Positions 24,601 to 36,600 of a stretch of DNA of 64,000 nucleotides are shown one piece after another. The stretch is taken from contig QNGE01002984.1 in assembly GCA_008508345.1 (NCBI GenBank), positions 8,981-72,980 on the forward strand. The letters run 5' to 3'. The first letter of the stretch is position 1; the number at the start of each line of letters is the position of its first letter. The stretch comes from Paragonimus westermani (lineage: Eukaryota; Platyhelminthes; Trematoda; Plagiorchiida; Troglotrematidae). The notes beneath the pieces are model-generated. The model was not told where the DNA came from. It ran no database searches and saw only the letters and a list, made by a program, of their open reading frames with translations. The position numbers and the translations under genes were made by a program.

Positions 24601-27600
24601 TGTGCATTTCTCCCAATGTCAGTAAACACAATATTGGTGCACAGCCGCGTCGAAGCTAATTATCAAAGAACCGGAGCTATTTTTTTAGCACGGATGATGC
24701 TGCTTACTGCTCCAGGGTTAGTTTTGTTTGCGTCGGATTGACGTGGTTTGAGGTGAAAAGAAGTTCGTCGAATCTTTTCGGTCGACGGCTGAGAAGAGAG
24801 GCTAAAAATGAACCACCGGATCAAGTGCGTTTGGAAAAAGGGGTTGTATACGTTGAATTCGCCTTATTTTTGCCAGCCTTTCACTGAACTAGTCTCATTC
24901 TGACAGACTCCTGTTTTTGATTACTGATGAGTAGTCGGGGATTTGGTTTATTTTCAAGTTGACCATCACTCACATTTGATCGCAGTGTTCGCATTCAGAT
25001 AGACTTTCCAGCCAGCCTCTTTCGAAAAGTAGCACTAGACTCGAGTTTCGCTCTGATTACAGCTCGTCAGTAGTGCACATCCTTGCCACGGCCGGGATTT
25101 GAACTCCGGCCATTCCAATCATGTTTTTCTTACATAATATCACGTAGTTATATTCAGCGTGGTGTTTCTGTGCTCAGCCGAATAGGCATCAGCTGTACGC
25201 TCTTTTAATAGTGATTTGCCCAGCGTTCTTGGCCTGTTCTAAGGAACGCCTGCCATATGAACGGGAATTACAAATTGTATATTATATTCCCCCTGTGTGT
25301 CTGACTGTAGCCTCAGTATCCTGCTTACATGGGACCGAGTTGACATAACCTGGCCTTCTGACTAACGTTGAAGCTTAGTTTGACCACTGCAATTCGTGTG
25401 TTGCGTTTATCGGTGTTCTAAACCTGAAATCCCACTAAACAACCCATGAGATCCACTAGCCCATTCTCAGCCCCAAGTGTTTTCCCACATTGACGGAAGT
25501 CACCTTCGCCACAAGGTATTTCCTCTACAGTAGCGACTTGAAGCGTGCCTTTTGTTCAAGGAAATATGCGTGAAATGTCGCCTACACACGAGGTAGCATT
25601 TGTGGTCTCAATCTATTTGTCCCACATCTTTGTGCTGAGCAATGTTCATATACTTCCTTGCAAATCGTTTGTTTGCATGTAAGTTGCAGTCTTCTACAGT
25701 TTCTAGAATAAGACAGAATATTTTCAAACGGAATCAGTTGAACTTGTGTTCATGTGGTCAAAGTTACATGCCAGATTCGTTGGAGTTCCTGAAGGTTTGC
25801 AGTCTTCACGGCTTGAAATCAGTGTTCATTGTCACCATCATGAACACTCATACATTAGATCCGGGCATCGATGCTCAACTGCCCCATAACCGTGGTAGAG
25901 AAAACAAGCCCTCGTTTAGGGATATAGTAGGAGACAGGAATGGAACCTAATATTTGGCAAAGCCTTTGTGTCTCGCCTCGAACAATCAACGTCAAGATGT
26001 AAACAAACAACCATTTTGTTTGTGAGAGCAGTGCGCCATCTGCGAAACAACCTCCTCGCGCCCTTTAACTGTCCCATTTCATTAACTGCGCTTAATTTAC
26101 CAACTTCTCATTGGCCACATGGGTAGCGCGCGAATGTACGATATACGACTCGCGAACAGGTGGTACGGAACGTAACGATACACAAAACTCCAGAAGAACA
26201 AAAGATTTTGAAATTCAGCCGCCAGTGCGCGTGCTTCTTAAACTGAAGGTAACAGCAGGCTAACGTCTGCTTACACATAGACTGCTCGGCCTTGAATAAC
26301 CTCACCTTAATTAGTGCAATGAGTGGGATGGGCCAGTCACAAGACAAGGCAGAAACGTGCGCCAAATTTGAATTTCGGCACGTTATGATGCGAAAAGATT
26401 AAATTCACAATCACGGAATATTTTTCAGATGTGTTTCAAAAAATAAACCATTTTCGGCGAAAATCAACTTTACCTGACACATTTCGTTCAAATGAAGATT
26501 ATATTCATACGACTGTGCCCGATTGACTTCTACCTCTTCTAACGGTTCCAGCGACAGACTCTGTAAATCATGTAATCTAACGCCTTGGAACTAAACGCCA
26601 CCTGTAGGCTAGCCTGGTAATGAATCTCATTTCCATATGCCAAATCGTGTGTTATTCAGGTCGCAGCTTACGCTAGTCAGCCGAAACATTTGTCGAGAGT
26701 GCTGGTTTCCCTATACAACTGGCTGATATTCCGACATGCAAAGGCGATTTTTAATTCCAAACTTCTCATTAGTCGAGTGTGTTTGATAACCTTCGTATCT
26801 TTTCTCATCGTCTGCCCATCGGTCTACGCCCCATGTTAAGTACCGTCAGGTAAGGTTGTCAGAGTTTCCCGCCTACATTCTGATATTTCTAACTGCTAGC
26901 TGTGAGTTACTGGTTTATATAAAGGAACAATATATTTCTTCCAAGATTCGTCTCATCTTTTTCCGATAGGTCTTATGTATACAGTTCAGTGAGGTCGGTC
27001 ATATGTGTCCTGCTGTTTTATAGGCTATCGGTCATGCGGATGTGTTTCTTTTAGTCTTGAAAGTTTAATCAGTTGAACCTTGTTCACTAGACTGTTGTCA
27101 CAGTTCAGTCACTTGTGTTCCACTACACTCTTGATCCCTATACTATATGGATTCGCAGGTCAAATAGCGGTTTTCAAACCGGTCTTTTGCTGTAAAGTGG
27201 TCTATTGCAGATTCTTCGTATGCTAAACTGTGCACCTGTTAATTTCTGAATTCTGGAGCTTTGATACCTATGTTTTCTGCTGTTTATTTGTTAATGTTGC
27301 ATTGTAAACTTGCTTGTATCATCCGTTGTTATTCATGTCGTTTACTCTTCTGTCCGCGTGCTGAAATTAGCACCGTTTAATTTTTCGGTAGTTTGTAAGT
27401 GTTGAAGCTACTGACTTAACTCCCGTTCTTCGGCATGGATTCGTCCCACCGGTCGGATGGACTCTATTTAACCCATGTTAACTTAGAGCAGGTTATAGCC
27501 GCGGTGGTTGGACTTTTTAGTGGTGTTCACTCCTAAGCTGCCTAGTAGGGTTAATCCAAATGGTGATGGGCTTCGGATGGTAACGTGGAGATTACTTGGT

Positions 27601-30600
27601 CGTTGAGAACTTCTATTCTAACAGATTGTTCCACACGTTAGGGAAGAAACCGGTCACAACGGAGCGCGGAGTTTAGTGAATGAACACCTTGATCTCAAAT
27701 TCCTACCATCGCAGTCGTAACCACTTTCGGTGTCCTGCAAAATTTGCCCTGTTCGTTTTATCAGTGAGATAACTCTCTCTAGGCCCGCTGATATTTTAGT
27801 ATGTATACCGACTTTTACGTATGATTTTCCATCCCCACTATCTTTAAATTAAGGCCTTCGTGATTTTACGGCACTATAGTCTACTGTTGCAAGTGACGAG
27901 TTTACTTTACTCAACAAACGTTATTTTTTACTTAAAATGATCTATCCTATTCCAGTATATCTCTTCCTCCCACTTAGGTCTGTCACTGGGTGATCTACTT
28001 CCTCGAATGTGGCGTCTCATTTCGCGGAGTGGAAATGTTGCCAGTTGGGTGAAGATTTTGTTGGACTCGAAACCCGGCTGGCAAATTGAACCACACGCCT
28101 CACATCTTATGCACATTTTCACGGCAGCAACCAGTAATTTGCTCAGGTTGGTGACGCGTTCTTGACATCGCTCGTACACTTTTCATAGACATCATTATGC
28201 CCATGTTTGCTCCCGAGCGACTGGAGGCATAGTCCATTGAATAGGCTTGTTAACAGTTTGGGTCTCAGAGGCATTTTGAGCGGCGGTGCTTACAGGTCCG
28301 ACCCAAAACTAAATTGTCTATCTTTTCTTTTCAATTGCTCTTAACCAGCGTCACCCTGCCATTGTGTCGAGTAGATCCTCGTGTCAGTGTACCTGGGGAC
28401 TGTCGCCTAAAACTACATCTTAAGAAAGAAGTTCGGAGCACGTGTAGTCGTTTTGCATTTCTTTTTCGTGTTTCTTGCGTCGTCTGCTTGTTATTGAGAA
28501 GTAGCTTTTGGTGCAGTTAGCGCAGTGATTCCCTTTTCAAAGTTCTGCATTCGCTGAACTGATAGCACGGGTATGCAAGGTATTCTCAAATAATTTACTG
28601 ACAAATTCGGATCGTTCTTCACGTTTATCTGTAGGCTGGTTGTTTATTGCAACGCATATGTTTTGTTATTTTCCAGCCTTGAAAAGCATCACGTTTGGTT
28701 TTTAATCGCCTTTTTTCTAGCATTTTAGATGACGTTGAGTTGTTCGAACTGAGAAAGTCTTTCACCGTTGACGAGCTGTGTTCCATGGGCACTTTCTTTA
28801 ATCAACTCATCTACGAGGCCGTCCTATCCGTTCCCGACCGTAAGCAGTTTTTCCATATACGTTTACACAGCTATGCCTACCATTACCCCCACCCCCAAAT
28901 ACAATACTGTTTCGTTCTGTTTTTCAGCCTGGACACTCAGTGGCGCCTCAGATGTCGGTGTTTCTTGTGGTTCGAACAGGGACACCTCAGATAGCAAGAA
29001 ATGTGAAGCCATCCAGTTTGACTTAGACGGGCACACGCTTCCCAATTTGTTCTCCATGTGTTTACGGCTCTTGTCTATTATTCACAAGCGTGACGATAGA
29101 CATTTGTTCACCTCTCGGGATTTTTGGCTCATATCGTAAGTAGAACTCGAACTGATTTCCAACTCCATGCACACTTTAGTCAGACGACATTGTAGTTGTA
29201 TTTTGTTTCACTTATACACTCACCCACTAACAAACGCCCACCTACTTGCTGAATATTGGTTGAAGTTCACTGTAGATCAAATGGGAACAAGAATCACATT
29301 CAGCATCTTTCTTTAAGATAATTTGATCATTTCACCACTGGCTGCACTAGTCTCAAACAATGCATCTGCGTTGGCTAGCTTATCTTGCTGGATATACTAC
29401 CCGTTCCTTTAATGAGACTTCATGGTTGTGTGGCAGTTAAGCATTAGTGTTAACCACTGATGTATTGCTGTCTATGATGATGATGCTGATGAGAAATGCT
29501 CTTATTGGTGACGCGTGTACTGTTGTTCATAACATCCTTTAACTCACGATAGTTCTTACCTGGAATGTATGGTGCGCTTCGACAGTCACCGCTTTTTTTC
29601 AAAAGTTCCGAAACTAGAACGTAACTAAATGTCCCCGAGCATTAGCGATCGTCACATCACGACCCGGATTTCGAGCGAACTTCATTGATGCTTTCTCGTG
29701 TACCAGCACGCATACTTGGAGCGTTCGTACGTTTTCATATTCTGTTTAGAAGTGCGGACGATTACCAGAGAGTACTTTACTCTTCCTCCCATGTTTTATT
29801 TTTTGCATTTTGGTCAATTGCATTCTAGTGGATTACAGCTGGATCTTCATTTCCTTCATATGCTCCCGTTATCCTTTTCTCACAATTCACTTCGAATTTT
29901 TAGAGATTTTTTCATCGCATTTGGTGGGATTAGTGGTGGATCATTTCCAGCCTGATCATTCTCCTGTTCTTTATAGAAACCTCAAACTTCCCAATTTTCT
30001 TGCCGACTTACGCAAATCGAAGCCGCACGCCGTATTTCTGCTTCAGAATATCCCCCACATAATACCACACAAAGAAGTATGTTGTCTTGCTGCCTTTCCG
30101 ATGACGGTTTCAACCGCTATCTCTCTTGCATGACATGTTTCTATCGCTGTTTTCGCGGTTTCTTTTTTCTGTTGGTTATTATCATGTGTTTGATTTGGGG
30201 CTATTGATTATCATAGTTTAATCTTGTTCTTCGAGTGTGTCTTATTTAACAAAGTATCCAGTGTACCTCTTTCTTCGAAATTTCCATTAGACGTGTAGTG
30301 AGTTTAGTTTGGAGACCTTCAGCTCTTCTGCCTATAAGCGAGGTATTTACAAACACTGTTCATAGATATTTTGTGTCCAGACTTTTTGACCAACGATTTT
30401 TTCCATCTGGATTTTTTTGTGATCTTTCATCATTAATTGATGAACCTCGTGTAATTGACTCTTCAGCGTGTTCTTCTTTTCCGTGATCGTGTCCGAGAAG
30501 ATAAAGCCTCCTTGGGTGTGCAGACACGTATGAGTTGGCTGACGGATGATGGTCCTGTTGGAGCTGTGATTACCGTTCATCGAAATCGCTTAGTAGAGGT

Positions 30601-33600
30601 TAGTTTTCATAATGCCTTCTGGTAATTAATCTTCACCTTATTTTAGGATGGTTATCAGCAACTTGCCAACCTGAGCTCGGCTCAACTACGAATGAAGATT
30701 CGCGTCCAATTTGTGAATGAAATGGTAATCAGCTGTTTTTGTTATTCACAGAAGGTTGAACTGTTGTGCTAAAAGCAACTTGTAATAGAAATAATAACCG
30801 GTGTAGTGCAACTTACGAGTGAACAAAAGTAGAACAGGAGTCTACTGCTGGACCCTAGAGTTTAGTGGAATATCGAGGAACTCTGGGAGTTACCGCCGTA
30901 CTGGTATAAAAGCTGGTCGTTTACCGATTCAGTTTATCTTCCTTCACCTTCCAATTTGTTGTGACGTGGTTATTGATCTGATGGTTGCTTTATAACTCCT
31001 GAACAAATGGTATCTATTGATGTCTCCAGTGTTCTCTATGGGAATCCGAAAGTTACTATGTGCTGTTTATATTAAATTTGAACTTAGTGTTCTAGCGTCA
31101 TCGTCCACTATCAGTGGACAGCTTTTGCTACAGAGCAATCTGCGTCCCAGCTTGACTGCAACAACTACTCTGTTGGATCTCAGTGGATGCTCATTTTTTC
31201 TCCCAGTCTTGATACTTTAGCTGAAGCGCCTCTGGGTTTGATTCCGTTTACCAGTTTATACTGCGAAAGATAACTATTCGAACGCTGACATCTATGATTC
31301 AGGCTGGTGTTGCCTCGAGGTTTGACAGCCCATATTGAAAACATGTGTTTAACCGGGGTCGTCTGTTTGATACGGCCCAACGACTTTTGCTATTGCAACT
31401 TTCGTCTATCGGCTATCTAACTACTTCTAGACCACTTCCGGACTAACCCTCGTATTTCAAAAATTGCACGGATCGAAAAGTCCACGAAACGTGTTCAAAT
31501 CACCAAGGGCTTGCAGTCATTTCGCTTTTTGGTACGCTTGATTTCCGTTTATCGGGAACTGGCGCACTTTCGGCACTTCAAAGTTCGTTCAAAAGATGTA
31601 ACTATTTGGTTGTGTATGACACTTATTTCAGTATGATTTCCACTATATGGTCTGTTGTGCTTAACCTTAAAACCTCTTTAAGGTGCTTATGATCAAGTAA
31701 TACGTTGCCCTTAACTATCCTGGTAGTTGTGTGGCGTCTGTTTGTGGGTGTTTCAAGTATTTTTTTTCATGACGTTTGGCGAACCACAGTTTTTGCAGGC
31801 ATTTATATGATGCTTCTGCATCAAGAGGAATATAAGACAGATTATCTTCGTCCAACTGTTCAACCTTATACGCCTGCTTATCCTTGTCATCGTACTTGTT
31901 TGGTTATCTCAAAATCAGGGATTGGATGAGGTTGGGATCGATTTGGACGGTGTATTCAAGGAGTTCCTAGAAGAAACTTTGCATCGGGTATTCGATCCCA
32001 GTCTGAACCTGTTTCGAGTGACGAGCGACCAGCGATTGTACCCGTCACCATCTTCCCACCTACAAGACAACCATTTGCTGCTTTTCGAATTCTTGGGTAA
32101 AATGTTAGCTAAGGCTGTCTACGAGGTAAGCCAACCGATTCAGTCAATGTTTGTATTTTGGCGAACTTCTCAGCTGGACCACTTGCTCTTGCTAGGGTTT
32201 ATCTGGTTGTGCATGCTCTCGTCCGGATCCAATTTTGAATTACTTTGGTTTGCTGCTTAATTCTCAAAGATCCGTTCGTGGATCATCACTCTCTCAAATC
32301 CATACTTTCGATGTACTCTACTGAAAATGGAGATGTTACCCTAATACGGGTAGTAAACGCGTAACTGGAGATGCACTGGGAAACTTTGGGTGTTTATGAC
32401 TTGCGAGTAAGGAAGCTATAGGTTGGTTTAAACTGATAGAAGTGAATGTCACTCCACAGATTCACCAACATGGCGTTTGTTCGGAGGCTACATTCTGATT
32501 TACTGCCCTATTTTTTATTCGTTGATCTACTTTGTGCTATTTAGTGATCATCAGGTGATTATCTATATATTACTAATCTGGACCCGGTCTACTGAGTTCA
32601 TTTTTAGTTTTGTTACATTATCATTATCACATTCTCCTTCACGTAGGGCATCGTTGTAGACGTGCCGTTCGCCAATTTCTTTCTAACACAACTGTTAGGA
32701 CGTGAGAAAACTGGCTGTTACAGTTTTCTGGACGAATTGGCAACGCTAGACAAAGAGCTGTACAAAAGCCTCAGTTACATAAAAGTAAGTTTACAAAACC
32801 GTTGATTTGTGTCTTTGTTTTCTCACCCGATATTTCGTTTCATTGCAATATCTCCTTCTACTAGACCACACAACCGAAGGTAGCATGCATTTTAAGCGTT
32901 CATCATATCCACGTCTGTAAATTAGAAAGGCCTGGCAGAATGCTCAATGATAAAACTCTTTCCTTTCACTCCCACAGTTCCCGATTAACTCCAGTAATAT
33001 CTCTTGTGAATTTGCTTCAGCGGTAAAAAGGTAGATTGTGTAGAAAGAACGTGGTTAGTTGATATCATTTACACAAGCTCTTGTGATGGTCATTTCTAAG
33101 ATATAGCTAGTAGGACTGTAAAATGCTCACCTTCATTTTCTATTTTAGCTGGTTGTTTCACAACTTAGAAAACGTCCTGTATACGACGTGTCTCAGGTGA
33201 AATTCTTAGAGGCTTTCGGTTATCACGTGATATGGCGTTCCGTATGTGATGTCAGAGATTTTTAACGGAGGTTCTCATTTGTCCTGTTCATCTGTTCTTT
33301 AGTCCAGTTGATCAGCTTGCTGTTGTTGCATTAAACTTTTCGATCGGTGTTTGTTTCTATGCAGCATTATGATGGAGACGTTGCTGATTTGGAGTTCACT
33401 TATTCGTATGCAGAAGACTGTTTAGGGCAAGTGGTTGTACACGATTTATGCCCAGGTGGGCGTTATATCACTGTGACGGATGACTTGAAGTAAGTGGATT
33501 CCACATCTTTGTTCTATGCGTTTGTTAGGTGAACACTTCAAACTTCTATCATTTGTTTGTACCATCTATACGTATATACCCACCTGTCTATTACGTAGGA

Positions 33601-36600
33601 ATGTTTACTATGTGCACGAATCTCGGTGTCGGTACTTTTTACATAATACAGGCGCGAAGATAATAGAAAACGGTTTCATGTTCGCGGGGAAGTGTTTACC
33701 AAATGGGCCTGATGGGCTGCAAATGTAAACTCCAATACTTTTAGATATTCTTATAACAGAATGGCAACAGTCGACTATTCGGACATGAAGCTCACCTGCA
33801 ACTTGTTGTAAAAGTTCACAAGTATACAGTCTTATGTATAAGGACTTTTGAGTCATTGACAAATGGGTTGGGATAAAACAACGTTACCAGCAAGTTGTAA
33901 TAATCTACTTTTATGCCACCGGCTTCATTCGTACTAAATTTGGCGCGAATATATTATGACTTGTGAGTCATGTTGGATTTCATTCCCGGATCGGGTTTCA
34001 AAGTTTCAAGCAATCACTTTGTTCGTGTGGATGAAACGCAACTCAGAATTGCCCACAGCATCCATATTCAGATGAATTTATGGGTCATCCCTTCTCAAAA
34101 GTGTCACTGAGCACATGCCCCGCTCTTACTAGAGCTCATCCATGTTAAGTGCGTTGTAGACGCAGTGGTTGACTAGCGTCTTAGATATTGGTGAATGCTT
34201 ATTGTCTTTTGTGAGCTTAACGTTCCGGCGAGTTCTTGGGGGTGTTTTTTAGGCTTCCGAGTATACATATGTTGCGACTTTTTCTATGTCCATGCTCATT
34301 TGGGAGTTGTTTTTTAATTTATTTCCAGAATAGGTTATGTTCATCGTGTTGCGCGATTTCGAATGTACAAGCAGATTCGAGCTCAAACGGCTTCGTTTAT
34401 TCGTGGTTTTTATTCAATTTTGAATCCCGATTGGTTGGCTATGTTTTCTCCACTGGAACTACAAAAGTTGATCTCGGGTGACAACATTCTAGTGAACGTC
34501 GATGATTTGAAGTGAGCAGCGTTGTTAAATTCCTTTTACAATTCATACCCAAAACGGCCGAATCATCATTTTGTAGTTCAAAGACGTTCCAGGGTTTTCT
34601 CCTCAGGTGATATCCGGTATGCGACCGATTCTTTGTATCTTGGTTCCGTTTAAGTTGTTTCCACCTCCTTCCAATACAGGCCGGTTCAGGTTGGCTTCAG
34701 CTATTCCCAGCTGTTCTGGAAAGACGTTCATTCATGAACCGTGGATGATACCGACCGTGCGACAAACATTCGCAGTCCAAGCGTTCTTTGTAGCCGCAAC
34801 CATTGGTGTCGTGACGAACGCGAAGAAGAAGATAGCCTGGCCACAGCCGTTAGAAGATGCAGACGTCTGGGCGTTCTTGGAGGACTTCGAGGACATAGAG
34901 GAAGTGTTCGGAGTCAAGACCGACCGTAGGAAGCTGGCTGTCCTGCGGACGCTGGTGAAGGGCAGGGCGAAAGCGGTGCTAGACGCAGCTCGAAGAGACC
35001 CTGTGAAGACGGAGTAGGCCGCTGCGAAGGAGGTGCTAGTGGCCACGGATGGATGGAAGGTGATGCAGGAGTTGGGAGTTATGTCCGTGGCCTCGGTGGA
35101 TGCGAACGGTAATACGGACAAGAAGACACTGAACCAAATGCAGAAAGCAATGGAGCAACTGGCAGTGGATGTGGTTGCACTGAGAACACCATCACGAAGG
35201 AACAATCGACTAGGAAGCTGCTTCCTGTGAAGTAAAAAAGGACATTGGAAGAAGGATTGCCCAAATCAGCGGTCTAGAAATGATGATCCATGATTGTCCC
35301 TTTTGTTGGGCTGGTCAACTAGTAATGGGTCGATCGACCAAGGGGCCGCACAGACAGGGGTCGAAGTTGACGGGGAGATAGGACAGTGCTTGGTCGATAC
35401 GGGGACGGCTCTTTTGTTGATTGCTCCTGCAGGGAAGCAAAACGTAGGGCCGAAGTTTATGATGATCAGGACAGTTGGAGGTCACAACCTGCTAGTTGAC
35501 GGTGTGAAAGAATGCGGGGTGCGTATTGGCAGTCATATCGTGAAGCACCGTTTCATTGTGTTCCCGGAAACCAGGTAAACAATCCTTGGAGCCGATTTCC
35601 TTGCTGTAACAGATGCCGCGATCGACCTGACGCTCTAAAAACTGTCAATCAGGCGTGGTTCACCGACACTCATAGAACAGCAGCAGGATAGCGTCAACCA
35701 AGCACGCACGACTAAAACCACCAATTACACAGCCCCCTTGCTCCAGTTTACGGTCAAGAAATACGCTGAGGTATTTACGAACGACGATAATCCGTATGCG
35801 TTGTGCAACTAGATTGCACCTGATATACCAACAACTGGAACATTCCGACCTCACAGACCCCGTAGGATACCGGTTCACCTTGAAGAGGAAGTGAGAGGGC
35901 AAATATGGGAGATGGTAGATGAGGATGTTATCGAGGAAGCCAAGAGTCTGTACAACTCGCCTGTTCTGATGAAGAATTGCAACGGGAAGTACTGTTTTCG
36001 TGTGGATTTTAGGCGACTAAATGAAGTAACACAGAACACAGTTGTATCAATGCCGTCCTTCGTTGATGTTTTTGATAAGTTGCAACAGGCGAAATTGTCC
36101 ACAGTGTTGGACTTGCGTTCCGGATACTGGCAGGTAACAATCAAACTCACGGATCGTGAGAAAACTGCATTCATAGTGGATGAAAAAGAGTACCAATTTA
36201 AGCGGATGCCGCTTGGCTTATTGGCGGCACCTGATGGTTCAGTTGGTAATGTGGCGGTATATGAAAATGATATTGTGATATACAGTAACACAGAAGCAGA
36301 ACATGCTGCCCACCTAGATGTCTTGAATCGAATTGAGAACTCAGGACCTCGGCTTAATGCCGACAGGTCACAACTCGGACAGTCATAAGTGGTGTTATTG
36401 AGAAATAAGATGGGTCAAGGTGAAATCAGACCCCTGCCAAAGAAAATATTGACAATTAGGGTGACCGTGGCACCGAATTCTAAGCGCACGCTGCGGTAAC
36501 TTTTGGGTCAAGCAGAGTACTGCAGTCAGTTCGTGAAAAATCTACACTCCATTACATCACTATTGTACGAGCTGATTCCAAAAGACAAGCAATTTGAATG

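Larger units (their letters stand above)
29136..29976 (+). other. UBE3B intron 18 (841 nt)
   Basis: It contains a short RTE-like 3' tail (29400-29485) and a weak SINE-like piece (29600-29690). Nothing else is recognised. Confidence 0.65.

Noticed and set aside
25070..25130. tRNA gene suggested by a box-B-like GGGATTTGAACTCC on the opposite strand
   Set aside because: No cloverleaf can be completed, and the sequence recurs near 15.9 and 63.5-63.9 kb with a common body; it is the head of a SINE.
29810..30133. 107-codon open frame and a CAG acceptor at 29950 as the start of UBE3B exon 19
   Set aside because: Using 29950 breaks phase with exon 18; the TATAG acceptor at 29976 restores phase and gives a gap-free match to the human protein.
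34512..34740. 5' LTR of the gypsy element just before Gag
   Set aside because: No stretch here recurs after 37981, and no primer-binding site could be recognised.
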